DNA of 64,000 nucleotides, taken from positions 1 through 64,000 of the forward strand of contig ONIQ01000009.1 of the NCBI GenBank assembly GCA_900317925.1, given 5' to 3'. The notes below the pieces were generated by a model, which worked only from the letters and a program-made list of their open reading frames with translations, was not told where the DNA came from and did no database searches. Every line of letters begins with the position of its first letter. Within the stretch, counting starts at the first letter, position 1. The DNA is from an uncultured Bacteroidales bacterium (GTDB taxonomy: Bacteria; Bacteroidota; Bacteroidia; Bacteroidales; UBA932). The position numbers were made by a program, and so were the translations under genes. Positions 53,307-62,083 of the stretch are shown in pieces.

Positions 53307-54420
53307 AGGCACCCATCCTGAGGATGTTGACTTCTCCCTCGGTCAGATAACGCCACTCACCTTTCTGCAGGCCCTTTTTCGTAAGGCCGGCGAAGTAAAC
53401 GCGATCCAGCGCCTTGACATCGTATCCGAGCGATTCGAAAATGCGGCGGACGATGCGGTTCTTTCCGGAATGGATTTCAATGCCGAGTTTGCGGTGGTCG
53501 TGCTCGTCGATGTATTCGAGTTCATCGGCCTTGATCAGGCCGTCTGTCAACTCGATGCCTTCTTTGATTTTGTCGAAATCGGCCTGATCCAGGGGCTTGT
53601 CCACGATGACTTGGTAAATCTTCTTCTTGTCGTAGGACGGGTGGGTCAGCTTTTCGGCCATCTCCCCGTCGTTGGTAAACATCAGGACGCCCGTGGTGGC
53701 CTTGTCCAGGCGGCCCACCGGGAAGACACGGGTCTTGCAGGCCTTCAACAGGTCCATTACCGTCTTTTCCGCGTGGGGGTCGCTGGCCGTGGTGACAAAG
53801 CCCTTCGGCTTGTTCATCACGATATACACCTTGGCCTCTCCCTTTAGGCGCTCGCCGTTGAAACGGATATCATCGTTGAAAATGTTCACCTTCGTTCCCA
53901 GTTCGGTAACCACTTCGCCATTGACGGTAACCACGCCGGCGAGGATCATGTTATCGGCCTCGCGACGCGAGCAAACACCGGAATTGGCGATAAATTTGTT
54001 CAGGCGAACCACCTCCTTGATACCAGTATCGGCATTGTCGAAATCGGAATAGACGGGTGCTTGGCGGAATTCGGGTTTCTCGAATCTCGGTTTGAAATTC
54101 TTTTTGGGGCGGTTGAATCCGCCGCCCGGACGCGGTTTGTCGCCAAAACTCTTGCGTTCACCGAAATTCTTGTGCTCACCGAAGCTTTTGCGTTCTCCAT
54201 AGTTCTTGCGCTCACCTTGCGGCCTCTCGCCGTAGCTCTTGCGCTCTCCGAAACTCTTATGCTCGCCGAAACTTCTGTGTTCGCCGAAGCTTTTGTGCTC
54301 ACCAAAACTCTTGTGTTCACCAAAGGTTTTGTGCTCGACGGGTTTGGCGCTAGCGCTCTTGCGCGGCCGGAGTTTCCTTCCTTCGGCAGTATAACCACTG
54401 CCCTTGATTTTTTCTTCCAT
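53299..54420 (-). CDS. rluB: RluB/RsuA-family 23S rRNA pseudouridine synthase with repeat-rich N-terminus
   Basis: Enzyme of 373 residues that isomerises uridine in rRNA. Residues about 30-94 are tandem hexapeptides (EHKSFG/ERKSFG). An S4 RNA-binding domain (VVRLNKFIANSGVCSRREAD, about 137-156) and the catalytic domain with Asp239 in FPVGRLDKATTGVL follow. C-terminal IHSGKNRIVRRIFESLGY is the RsuA/RluB signature. RluB against RluE/RsuA is judged only by overall look. The basic N-terminal repeats probably bind RNA. It heads rluB-era-parC-aroK, with a -7-like box just upstream. Confidence 0.92.
   Translation of the reverse strand: MEEKIKGSGYTAEGRKLRPRKSASAKPVEHKTFGEHKSFGEHKSFGEHRSFGEHKSFGERKSYGERPQGERKNYGERKSFGEHKNFGERKSFGDKPRPGGGFNRPKKNFKPRFEKPEFRQAPVYSDFDNADTGIKEVVRLNKFIANSGVCSRREADNMILAGVVTVNGEVVTELGTKVNIFNDDIRFNGERLKGEAKVYIVMNKPKGFVTTASDPHAEKTVMDLLKACKTRVFPVGRLDKATTGVLMFTNDGEMAEKLTHPSYDKKKIYQVIVDKPLDQADFDKIKEGIELTDGLIKADELEYIDEHDHRKLGIEIHSGKNRIVRRIFESLGYDVKALDRVYFAGLTKKGLQKGEWRYLTEGEVNILRMGAYV
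54139..54333 (-). repeat. Hexapeptide-coding tandem repeat in rluB
   Basis: About eleven 18-bp-type units encode E[HR][KR][SN][FY]G, with one shortened unit (ERPQG). The DNA units vary mostly at synonymous sites, so they are maintained at the protein level. Confidence 0.85.
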
Positions 54421-54442
54421 ACTTACTTGCTTGGCATCACGC

Positions 54443-54450
54443 CAAAAATA
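54443..54450 (-). promoter_or_regulatory. Candidate -7 box for rluB
   Basis: TATTTTTG on the - strand, in the 35-base gap between tonB and rluB, fits TAnnTTTG and lies 22 bases before the rluB start. The -33 part is only TTT with a 19-base spacer. Read-through from tonB is also possible. Confidence 0.45.
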
Positions 54451-54455
54451 AAATG

Positions 54456-55232
54456 TTATTTGAGTTTGAAAATATATGTAATTGTTCCTTCTTGAAGGGC
54501 GGGGGCGTCCCCGCTCACATTGAAATGCGCCTCCATGGCGGCCTTCCTGGCTGCATTCCAGAGGTCTTTGTCGGTTACCGTCGTGCCTCCCGCACCCGGG
54601 ATGGCTTTCTTAACGGTACCATACTGGTCCACCCAGATGCTCACGACAACAACCCCGTCTTTCTGGGCGGCATACGTCGGCCGGGGCAGGGTGCCCAGGA
54701 CAGAGCGGCCTTTCAGGTGGGCGTTGGGCGTACCCTCGGTCTTGCCGACCTTGGTGTTGCCCTTTACCTCTCCCGCCTTGAACTCGTTGGACGGGTCGGT
54801 TGCGGAATGCGGTGCGGTTTTGGTGCTGTCCTTCTTGCTCATGCCCGGGAAAAGGGCGTTGGTGTTGATTTCCGGCTCCTTCGGGGCGGGCACTTCCACG
54901 TCCCCGTGGGCATCCGGCTTGGCCTGGGCGGTCGCATTGCGCTTCGTGGCCGTATAGGGCGATTCCGAGCGCTGGACCAGTTCCAGTTCCTTGGTCCGGT
55001 CAACTTCTTCGGCCCGGGGCTGGGTGCCCGTACGAACCTGGCGCACCTTGGGCTGCACCTCCTCTTCGAAATCGATGAGGAAGGTCTGCTCCTGCGGCGG
55101 CGGCCAGATGTATTTCAGGCCCGTGAAGGCAAAACAGGACGCGGCCGCCACGTGAATGGCCACCGTCAGGATGACGCCGGTAACCCGGGAAATCCTTTCC
55201 TGCTTCTGTCTGTCACGCAAGTACTGTTCCAT
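54456..55232 (-). CDS. tonB: TonB-family energy transducer
   Basis: Periplasm-spanning protein of 258 residues. One membrane segment (VTGVILTVAIHVAAASCFAF, about 17-36), a charged Pro/Lys/Glu linker (about 45-165), and a TonB-type C-terminal domain that keeps the family pattern DGVVVVSIWVDQYGTVKKA ... ARKAAMEAHF. It couples the ExbB/ExbD motor to outer-membrane receptors such as the one at 3501-6389. It starts 4 bases after exbD ends. Confidence 0.9.
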   Translation of the reverse strand: MEQYLRDRQKQERISRVTGVILTVAIHVAAASCFAFTGLKYIWPPPQEQTFLIDFEEEVQPKVRQVRTGTQPRAEEVDRTKELELVQRSESPYTATKRNATAQAKPDAHGDVEVPAPKEPEINTNALFPGMSKKDSTKTAPHSATDPSNEFKAGEVKGNTKVGKTEGTPNAHLKGRSVLGTLPRPTYAAQKDGVVVVSIWVDQYGTVKKAIPGAGGTTVTDKDLWNAARKAAMEAHFNVSGDAPALQEGTITYIFKLK

Positions 55233-55236
55233 CTTT

Positions 55237-55647
55237 CTATTCGGGTTGAGTGGCCAGGATAACCTTGTAGTGGTTCCGTTTGGCGATGTTCATGACCGCG
55301 ACCACTTCCTTGATGGGTACGCTTTCATCGGCGTAAATGGAGAAGGTCGGGTCTTCTTCGGTCTGCAGCAGGCCGATGAGTTCATCTTCCACATCGGTGA
55401 AGGCGATAGGGGCCTCCTGCCCGTTGATGTGGTAGGAATACACATCCTCTCCCCAGTCCTTGATGGATACGCTCACGGTGGCTTTCGCGCTCACCTGGCC
55501 CGTGCTCTTGGGGAGCAGGAGCTTCAAGGCGTTGGGATTGACCAGCGTAGAGGTGATGAGGAAGAAGATGAGCAGCAGGAACACCAGGTCCGTCATGGAC
55601 GACATCCCCAGGTCCGAAAGCACCTTCGTTGTTCTTCTGAATTTCAT
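55237..55647 (-). CDS. exbD: ExbD/TolR-family biopolymer transport protein
   Basis: Protein of 136 residues: short cytoplasmic N-terminus, one transmembrane helix with the functional Asp (SSMTDLVFLLLIFFLITSTL, Asp19), and a periplasmic domain ending ANRNHYKVILATQPE-like. It forms the proton-driven stator with ExbB. Gaps of 6 bases to exbB and 4 to tonB show one operon. Confidence 0.94.
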   Translation of the reverse strand: MKFRRTTKVLSDLGMSSMTDLVFLLLIFFLITSTLVNPNALKLLLPKSTGQVSAKATVSVSIKDWGEDVYSYHINGQEAPIAFTDVEDELIGLLQTEEDPTFSIYADESVPIKEVVAVMNIAKRNHYKVILATQPE

Positions 55648-55653
55648 GGCTGC

Positions 55654-56379
55654 TTATTTTTCAGTCTCGGCGGGTTCGTTGAGGAGGTCCATGAAGTCGA
55701 TGGTCGTGCTCTCCATCTTGAAGGCGATGTCCGAAATCTGCGAGGTGAGGTAGTTGTAGCCGAAGTAGGCCAGGATACCCACGATCAGACCGCCGACCGT
55801 CGTAATCATGGCGGTGTAGATACCGCTGGAAAGCAGGGTGATGTCGATGTTGTTACCGGCATTGGCCATGTTGAAGAAGGCCTGCACCATGCCCAGTACC
55901 GTTCCCAGGAATCCGATCATCGGGGCGCCGCCGGCGATGGTGGCGAGGGTCGGGAGACCCTTCTCCAGGCGGGCTACTTCCACGTTGCCCATGTTTTCCA
56001 CCGCGGTCTGGATGTCGGACAGCGGGCGACCGATGCGCTCCAGTCCCTTTTCGACCAGGCGGGCTGCCGGGGAGTCGTATTTTCCGCACAGGGTGATGGC
56101 CGATTTGACCTTTCCGCTATGGATGTAGTCCCGGATGTCGTTCATGAAGTTCTTGTCGATCTGGGATGCGCGGTTCAGCATCCACCATTTCTTCCCGAAG
56201 ATGTAGATGGCAATGATGGACAGTGCCAGCAGGACCAGCATCAGCCAGCCACCTTTGGCGGCCATTTCGATGAGGGAATAGGTCTGCTCGGTCTGAGCGA
56301 CTTGGGGAACCGTAGCGGCAGCGGCGGCGGCAGCGTTGGCCGTCGAATCGATACCTGCCTGTAAGAGTTGGAACAGCAT
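55654..56379 (-). CDS. exbB: ExbB/TolQ/MotA-family proton channel
   Basis: Inner-membrane protein of 241 residues with three hydrophobic helices (LMLVLLALSIIAIYIFGK; PMIGFLGTVLGMVQAFFNM; IYTAMITTVGGLIVGILAYFG). The family motif LATIAGGAPMIGFLGTV is intact. The longer open frame begins with TTG inside the promoter box, so I start at the ATG at 56379, which leaves a short Ala-rich N-terminus (NAAAAAAATV). It is the first gene of exbB-exbD-tonB. Confidence 0.93.
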   Translation of the reverse strand: MLFQLLQAGIDSTANAAAAAAATVPQVAQTEQTYSLIEMAAKGGWLMLVLLALSIIAIYIFGKKWWMLNRASQIDKNFMNDIRDYIHSGKVKSAITLCGKYDSPAARLVEKGLERIGRPLSDIQTAVENMGNVEVARLEKGLPTLATIAGGAPMIGFLGTVLGMVQAFFNMANAGNNIDITLLSSGIYTAMITTVGGLIVGILAYFGYNYLTSQISDIAFKMESTTIDFMDLLNEPAETEK

Positions 56380-56415
56380 TGTTATGAATGTTTTTAGTTT
56401 TTCTAAATAATCGTG

Positions 56416-56446
56416 CAAATATAAGAATATTTGGCGGTTTTTCCAA
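56416..56446 (-). promoter_or_regulatory. Bacteroidetes-type promoter for exbB-exbD-tonB
   Basis: On the - strand TTG (56446-56444), a 20-base spacer and TATATTTG (56423-56416) lie 36 bases before the exbB ATG, directly after the truA stop. I saw no Fur-like box in the gap. Confidence 0.7.
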
Positions 56447-57202
56447 TCAATACAAGAAAAGCGCGTTCCCGGGAACGGATTCGCCTGCGACAGAACGGTT
56501 TCCGCTGTCCAGGACCTCCTGCATCCATTCGGCGGGATGCCTCCCGCGGCCGATTTCGACCAGGGTCCCCACCACCGCGCGCACCATGTTCCGGAGGAAG
56601 CGGTCGGCGCTGATGCGAAACACCAGATAATCTCCCTTCGAGGCCGGATAACCCAGCAGGCGGACGTGATCGGGTTCGTAAGTCTCCCAGCGGGCCTGGG
56701 TAACCGTGCAGATGGATGTCTTGTTGTCAGAACCGGTTTTTTCGAAGCAGCTGAAATCCCGCGTTCCCAGAATCATCTGCGCCGCCCGGTTCATTTCCTC
56801 CACGTCCAGGGGATAGGGACATCGCCACGAAAAAGCCCCTGCAAACGGGTCTTTGCCCCGATGGAGGAAGTAGGCGTAGGACCGCCGGACCGCATCGAAC
56901 CGGGCGTGAAAATCCTCCCTAATGGGAGAAATTTCATGAATCCGGATGGAAGAAGGCAAAATGGCATTTAATTTGTAGCCGAATTGCGGTGCGTCAAGAT
57001 CGGCAGAGGTATCGAAATGGGCGACATAGCCCACCGCGTTTACGCCCGTATCGGTTCTTCCGGCTCCCGTGACGGTGATTTCCTCATTCAGGAGGGTTCT
57101 CAGGGCATCCTGCAGACACCCCTGGATGCTGGGTGCGTTGTTCTGCACCTGCCAGCCGCAGAAGGAGGCTCCGTCATAAGAGAGTGTGATTGAGTAGCGC
57201 AT
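56447..57202 (-). CDS. truA: tRNA pseudouridine(38-40) synthase
   Basis: Enzyme of 251 residues that modifies the anticodon arm of many tRNAs. Signatures are the N-terminal SYDGASFCGWQVQ, the catalytic Asp in TGAGRTDTGVNAVG, and RRSYAYFLHRGKDPFAG; RFLRNMVRAVVGTLVEIGRG marks the C-terminal half. The open frame extends far upstream antisense to moxR, but the ATG at 57202 gives the family length and N-terminus (MRYSITLSYDG). Confidence 0.95.
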   Translation of the reverse strand: MRYSITLSYDGASFCGWQVQNNAPSIQGCLQDALRTLLNEEITVTGAGRTDTGVNAVGYVAHFDTSADLDAPQFGYKLNAILPSSIRIHEISPIREDFHARFDAVRRSYAYFLHRGKDPFAGAFSWRCPYPLDVEEMNRAAQMILGTRDFSCFEKTGSDNKTSICTVTQARWETYEPDHVRLLGYPASKGDYLVFRISADRFLRNMVRAVVGTLVEIGRGRHPAEWMQEVLDSGNRSVAGESVPGNALFLY

Positions 57203-57223
57203 GACACATATGGTTTGACAATG

Positions 57224-57254
57224 CAAAATTATCAATAAAAAATGGAGAGCACAA
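57224..57254 (-). promoter_or_regulatory. Bacteroidetes-type promoter for truA, overlapping the moxR start
   Basis: On the - strand TTG (57254-57252), a 20-base spacer and TAATTTTG (57231-57224) lie 21 bases before the truA ATG. The -33 element falls inside the moxR coding start (ATG at 57242), so the two divergent genes share this region. Confidence 0.6.
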
Positions 57255-58234
57255 GCATCAAAGAGCTCAATGAGCGAATCCAGAAAGAAAGTTCTTTCGT
57301 GGACCTTCTTTCGATGGAAATGGGCAAGGTCATCGTGGGCCAGAAAGCCCTCGTGGAGAACCTGCTGATAGGCCTTCTGGCCGACGGACACATCCTGTTG
57401 GAAGGCCTTCCCGGCCTGGCCAAAACCTTGGCTATCAATACCCTGTCCCGTTCGGTCGGCGGAAAATTCAGCCGCATCCAGTTCACCCCGGACCTCCTGC
57501 CTGCCGATTTGACCGGTACGCTGATCTATTCCCAGAAGGAAGGCAGCTTCGAAGTCCATAAAGGTCCTGTTTTCGCCAACTTTGTCCTCGCGGATGAAAT
57601 CAACCGAAGCCCGGCCAAGGTCCAGAGCGCCCTGCTGGAAGCCATGCAGGAACGCCAGGTGACCATCGGTGACGAAACGTTCAAGCTTCCGGATCCGTTC
57701 CTGGTGATGGCTACCCAGAACCCCATCGAGCAGGAAGGAACCTATCCGTTGCCCGAGGCGCAGGTGGACCGTTTCATGCTCAAAGTGGTGGTGGACTATC
57801 CCAAAAAAGAAGAAGAGCGCCAGATTGTGCGCATGAACAATACAGGCGAGTTCCCGAAGCCGCAGGCGGTCGTGTCCCCGGAAGACATTGTCCGGGCCCG
57901 CCAGGTGGTGCGCGAAGTCTATATGGACGAGAAGATCGAACGGTACATCGTGGACATCGTCTATGCCACCCGTACCCCGGCCGAATATGGCCTGGGCAAG
58001 CTCAAGGACCTGATTTCCTACGGTGGCTCGCCGCGTGCCAGCATCTCGCTGGCCATGGCCTCCAAGGCTTACGCCTTCATCAAACGCCGCGGTTACGTGA
58101 TTCCGGAGGATGTCCGCGCCGTCTGCAACGAGGTGCTCCGTCACCGCATCGGCCTGACCTATGAGGCCGAAGCCGAAAACGTGACGCCCGAGGAAATCAT
58201 CGCCGAAACGTTGAACGCCGTTATCGTCCCGTAA
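57242..58234 (+). CDS. MoxR-family AAA+ ATPase
   Basis: Chaperone-like ATPase of 330 residues, first gene of the Bat cluster. Walker A LEGLPGLAKT, Walker B FVLADEINRSPAK, sensor 1 VMATQNPIEQEG and the arginine-finger region PEAQVDRFMLK are intact, and a helical lid domain follows. MoxR proteins work with VWA-domain partners, and five such or related genes follow with gaps of a few bases. The exact client is unknown. Confidence 0.95.
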   Translation: MESTSIKELNERIQKESSFVDLLSMEMGKVIVGQKALVENLLIGLLADGHILLEGLPGLAKTLAINTLSRSVGGKFSRIQFTPDLLPADLTGTLIYSQKEGSFEVHKGPVFANFVLADEINRSPAKVQSALLEAMQERQVTIGDETFKLPDPFLVMATQNPIEQEGTYPLPEAQVDRFMLKVVVDYPKKEEERQIVRMNNTGEFPKPQAVVSPEDIVRARQVVREVYMDEKIERYIVDIVYATRTPAEYGLGKLKDLISYGGSPRASISLAMASKAYAFIKRRGYVIPEDVRAVCNEVLRHRIGLTYEAEAENVTPEEIIAETLNAVIVP

Positions 58235-58236
58235 CC

Positions 58237-59127
58237 ATGGCGGAATCCCGTGCGACAGACCTGCTGAAAAAGGTCAGGAAGATTGAAATCCGCACGAGGG
58301 CCCTGTCCCACCAGGTCTTCGCGGGCGAGTACCATTCTGCGTTCAAGGGACGCGGCATGGCCTTCAGCGAAGTGCGTGAGTATCAGTATGGTGACGATGT
58401 GCGGAACATGGACTGGAACGTGACCGCGCGCCTGCGTGCGCCCTATGTAAAGGTGTTCGAGGAAGAGCGCGAGATGACGGTGGTGTTGCTGGTGGACGTG
58501 AGCCGCAGCGGCGCTTTCGGCACCCGGGTCCAGACCAAGCGGGACATGCTGGCGGAAATCGCCGCCGTGCTGTCCTTCTCGGCCATCCTGAACAATGACA
58601 AGGTGGGCGCCCTGCTGTTCAGCGACAAGGTGGAGCTTTTCATCCCGCCCAAGAAGGGACGCAGCCACCTGCTGCACATCATCCGGGAACTGCTTGAATT
58701 CCAGCCGGTTTCCGGCGGAACCGATATCGGGGAAGCCCTTCGATTCCTCACCAACGCCCTCAAGAAGAAATGCACCGCCTTCCTGTTGTCCGACATGCTG
58801 GATGCCGATGCGTCCGGCGCGCTCCGGTACGAGGATGCGCTGAAAGTGGCGGCCGGCCGGCACGATTTGTCGGTCATCAAGGTATGGGATCCGCGCGAAA
58901 AGGAAATCCCGTCCGTCGGGGTGGTCCATGTGGCCGATCCGGAAACGGGGGCCGATGCGTGGGTGGACACCTCCCGCCGTCGGGTGCGGCGTGCCTATTC
59001 GGACTGGTTTGCCCGGGTGGGGGAGAACGAACGCAAGCTCTTCAACCGCTATCGGATCGACCATGTTGACATCGCGACCGATGAGGATTATGTAAAAGGC
59101 CTGATGGGCTTTTTCAAGAACCGTTGA
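58237..59127 (+). CDS. DUF58-domain protein (VWA-like)
   Basis: Protein of 296 residues. The DUF58 core motif GMAFSEVREYQYGDDVRNMDWN is followed by a VWA-type fold with VVLLVDVSRSGAFG as the altered metal-site strand. DUF58 genes nearly always sit next to moxR and probably supply its substrate or adaptor. It begins 2 bases after moxR. Confidence 0.94.
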   Translation: MAESRATDLLKKVRKIEIRTRALSHQVFAGEYHSAFKGRGMAFSEVREYQYGDDVRNMDWNVTARLRAPYVKVFEEEREMTVVLLVDVSRSGAFGTRVQTKRDMLAEIAAVLSFSAILNNDKVGALLFSDKVELFIPPKKGRSHLLHIIRELLEFQPVSGGTDIGEALRFLTNALKKKCTAFLLSDMLDADASGALRYEDALKVAAGRHDLSVIKVWDPREKEIPSVGVVHVADPETGADAWVDTSRRRVRRAYSDWFARVGENERKLFNRYRIDHVDIATDEDYVKGLMGFFKNR

Positions 59128-59128
59128 T

Positions 59129-60088
59129 ATGAAGAAATTCCTATATATAATTGCGTTAGCGGCCATTGCGCTCCTGGCCCGGAGCGAGGTGATCCCGAAA
59201 GACGGATCCTTCCTCCGGCAGCTCCAGAAGCGCGATTCTGTGCTGATTGCCGACCAGCTCCGCTACGGCTTTCTGCTGGAGGGGGTGGAGCCCGGCACGC
59301 AGATCGCCCTGCCGGATTTGTCCAAGGGGCTGATGGACAGCGTGGAAGTGGTCTCTTCCTGGCAGGCCGATACCGTCAAGCGCGCCCGTAAAAGCGGTCT
59401 TTGCGACATTGAGGTGAGCGCGGTCATCACCGCTTTCGATGAGGGCGATTTCCTGCTGCCGCCCATCGTGGTGGCACGCCGCCTGCCCGATGGCACCGTA
59501 GATACGCTGGCCTTCAATCCCAAACTGCTTTCGGTACGCACCATGCCGGTGGATACGGCTACCTTTGTCCTGCACGACATCAAGGGACAGGTCCGTTATC
59601 CGCTCACCCTCAAGGAAATCCTCCCGTACATCGCGGCTCTCTGGCTGCTGGCCCTGGTGGTCATCGCGATTATTTGCCTGGTCATGATGCACAAGCGCAA
59701 GGAGGCCGGCGAGGTGTACCACGAACCGGCTTATATCACCGCCCTGCGCAAGCTGGATAAACTGCGTGGAGACAAATACTGGGCCCCCGAGAAACAGAAA
59801 CAGTTCTATTCCGGCATTACCGATACGGTGCGCGAATACATGGCCGCCCGGTACGGAATTGACGCCCTGGAGCAGACGACGGATGAGATTTTCGCTGATT
59901 TGAAGGGGAAGGACTTGTCGCCCGAGCTGTTCCTGGAAATGAAGGACCTTTTCGAGCTATCCGATTATGTGAAATTTGCCAAGCATGTGGCGACCCAGGA
60001 AGAAAATGCGGCCGCGATTCCGGCGGCGGTACGCTTCGTCACCGAAACCTGGCAGGAACAAGCGCCCGAAGGGGAAGGAGGAAAGTAG
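59129..60088 (+). CDS. Membrane-anchored protein of the Bat cluster, function unknown
   Basis: Protein of 319 residues with a signal or N-terminal anchor (IIALAAIALLA), a beta-rich periplasmic half (VSAVITAFDEGDFLLPPIVV), one transmembrane segment (about 169-190, ILPYIAALWLLALVVIAIIC) and a cytoplasmic helical tail (EYMAARYGIDALEQTTDEI). The first half resembles the Ig-like part of BatD, and the tail resembles proteins found between DUF58 and BatA in other Bacteroidota. It lies 1 base after DUF58 and 3 before batA, so it is part of the complex; I do not assign a biochemical role. Confidence 0.8.
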   Translation: MKKFLYIIALAAIALLARSEVIPKDGSFLRQLQKRDSVLIADQLRYGFLLEGVEPGTQIALPDLSKGLMDSVEVVSSWQADTVKRARKSGLCDIEVSAVITAFDEGDFLLPPIVVARRLPDGTVDTLAFNPKLLSVRTMPVDTATFVLHDIKGQVRYPLTLKEILPYIAALWLLALVVIAIICLVMMHKRKEAGEVYHEPAYITALRKLDKLRGDKYWAPEKQKQFYSGITDTVREYMAARYGIDALEQTTDEIFADLKGKDLSPELFLEMKDLFELSDYVKFAKHVATQEENAAAIPAAVRFVTETWQEQAPEGEGGK

Positions 60089-60091
60089 CCT

Positions 60092-61078
60092 ATGGTCTTT
60101 GCAAATCCCAAGTTATTGTGGCTCCTGGTCGTTCCGGCCTTGCTGGCGGTGCTCTACGTGTACCGCGAGCTGTCGGGACGCAATCCGCGTCTGGAGGTAT
60201 CCACCCTGACGCCCTGGGTGAGCGGTGGCAGATCGGTGATGGCCTGGCTGCGCCACCTGCCCTTCCTGCTGCGCACGGTGGCCCTGGTAATGATTGTGAT
60301 CGCCCTGGCGCGTCCGCGCTCCTCGACCGAAACCGAGCGGGTGGACGTGGAGGGCATCGACATCGTCCTGGCGATGGACGTTTCCACGAGTATGCTGGCC
60401 CGCGATTTCAAGCCGGACCGCATCAATGCCGCGAAGGACATCGCCATTGAATTCATCGCCCAGCGGCCCAGCGACCGCATGGGTATCGTGGTGTTCGCGG
60501 GTGAGAGTTACACGCAGTGCCCGCTGACGACGGACCGTGCCACCCTCATCAACCTGATGAAGGAAATCTCCACCGACCTCATCGAGGACGGAACGGCCAT
60601 CGGCAACGGCCTGGCTACGGCGGTGGCGCGCCTGCAGGATTCCGATGCCAAGAGCCGTGTGGTGATCCTGCTCACCGACGGCGTGAACAACAGCGGCGAA
60701 ATCACCCCCGCCACGGCGGCCGAAATCGCCAAAACCTACGGGATCCGGGTCTATACCATCGGCGTGGGTGCCAATGGGGAGGCGCCGTATCCGGTGATGA
60801 CGCCCTGGGGCGTGCAGGTGCAGAACGTGAAGGTGGAAATCGATGAAAAACTGCTTTCCACCATCGCCGAGACCACCGGCGGCAAGTATTTCCGGGCGAC
60901 GGACAATACCAAGCTTGCCGAGATTTATTCCGAAATCAACAAAATGGAGAAAGCCAAGACCACGGTGGATTCGTTCCCGGTCTATAAGGAACTCTTCGGC
61001 CGCTACGGGGTGATCGCCCTGGTGTGCCTGCTGCTGGAGTTCCTGCTTTCTGCCCTAATCCTCAGACGTTTGCCATGA
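60092..61078 (+). CDS. batA: BatA, VWA-domain membrane protein
   Basis: Protein of 328 residues: N-terminal BatA-type membrane segment (LLWLLVVPALLAVLYVY), a second helix (FLLRTVALVMIVIALARP), a cytoplasm- or periplasm-facing VWA domain with an intact MIDAS (AMDVSTSML, later Thr and LLTDGVNN), and a C-terminal helix (VIALVCLLLEFLLSALIL). Bat proteins were first linked to aerotolerance in Bacteroides fragilis. The metal site suggests protein binding. Confidence 0.94.
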   Translation: MVFANPKLLWLLVVPALLAVLYVYRELSGRNPRLEVSTLTPWVSGGRSVMAWLRHLPFLLRTVALVMIVIALARPRSSTETERVDVEGIDIVLAMDVSTSMLARDFKPDRINAAKDIAIEFIAQRPSDRMGIVVFAGESYTQCPLTTDRATLINLMKEISTDLIEDGTAIGNGLATAVARLQDSDAKSRVVILLTDGVNNSGEITPATAAEIAKTYGIRVYTIGVGANGEAPYPVMTPWGVQVQNVKVEIDEKLLSTIAETTGGKYFRATDNTKLAEIYSEINKMEKAKTTVDSFPVYKELFGRYGVIALVCLLLEFLLSALILRRLP

Positions 61079-62082
61079 ACCTGGTTGTATTTTCCCGTCC
61101 CGTTTTCCTGTACCTGCTCCTGCTGGTGCCCCTGATGCCGCTCCTCTATGGCATCGGCCGGTATCTGCGGGTGCGCCGGCTGCGCCGGTTCGGCGATGAG
61201 GAGATGGTGCGGCGGCTCATGCCCCGCTGGTCGCGATCCCGGGGATGGGTGAAGGTCGTCCTGTTCTCCGTGGCATTCGGCTTTTTCGCCATCGGCCTCT
61301 CCCGGCCGCAGATCGGTGCCAAACTGAAGGAGCACAAGGCCAAGGGGGCCGAGATCATGATCGTGCTGGACGTATCCAATTCCATGCTGGCCCAGGATTA
61401 CTCTCCGAACCGCCTGGAGCGTGCCAAACTGGCGATTTCGCGCCTGGTGGACCGCTTGCAGGGGGACCGGGTGGGCCTAATTATCTTCGCGGGCAGCTCT
61501 TTTGTCCAACTGCCGATTACGACCGATTACATATCGGCCAAAATGTTCTTGAATTCCATCACCACCGAATCGGTCCCCATCCAGGGCACCGCCATCGGGG
61601 ACGCCTTGTCGATGGCAGCCCGCTCCTTCAGCGTGCAGAGCGAGAACAGCCGGGCCATCATCGTGATTACGGACGGTGAAAACCACGAGGACGACCCCGT
61701 GAGCGTGGCGAAGGACGTGGCCGACATGGGAATCAAGATCTACACCATCGGCGTGGGCTCTTCCCAGGGCAAACCGATTCCTTATAAAGGGGAATACCTG
61801 AAGGATAAGGACGGCAACATGGTGGTGACACGGCTGGACGAGAATACCCTCCGGGAGATTGCCCGGGTGGGGGGCGGCGCCTATATCCATGCCGGCAACG
61901 AGGAATTCGGCCTGAACCCCATCATTGACGACATCCGCCGCCTGCAGCAGGAGGAATTCAGCAATGTCGTCTTTGAAGAATACGACGAACAGTATATGTA
62001 TTTCTTTGCCATCGCCCTGGCCCTGCTGGCCCTCGAGGCCCTGGTCGGGCAGCGGCGCGCAAAGCGGCAATTGTTTGATTGA
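61075..62082 (+). CDS. batB: BatB, VWA-domain membrane protein
   Basis: Protein of 335 residues, built like BatA: two N-terminal helices (FLYLLLLVPLMPLLYGI; VVLFSVAFGFFAIGLSRP), a VWA domain with MIDAS VLDVSNSMLAQDYSPNRL and VITDGENHEDDP, and a C-terminal helix (YFFAIALALLALEALVG). The ATG at 61075 overlaps the batA stop as ATGA; earlier in-frame codons lie inside batA and are rejected. Confidence 0.94.
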   Translation: MNLVVFSRPVFLYLLLLVPLMPLLYGIGRYLRVRRLRRFGDEEMVRRLMPRWSRSRGWVKVVLFSVAFGFFAIGLSRPQIGAKLKEHKAKGAEIMIVLDVSNSMLAQDYSPNRLERAKLAISRLVDRLQGDRVGLIIFAGSSFVQLPITTDYISAKMFLNSITTESVPIQGTAIGDALSMAARSFSVQSENSRAIIVITDGENHEDDPVSVAKDVADMGIKIYTIGVGSSQGKPIPYKGEYLKDKDGNMVVTRLDENTLREIARVGGGAYIHAGNEEFGLNPIIDDIRRLQQEEFSNVVFEEYDEQYMYFFAIALALLALEALVGQRRAKRQLFD

Positions 62083-62083
62083 T

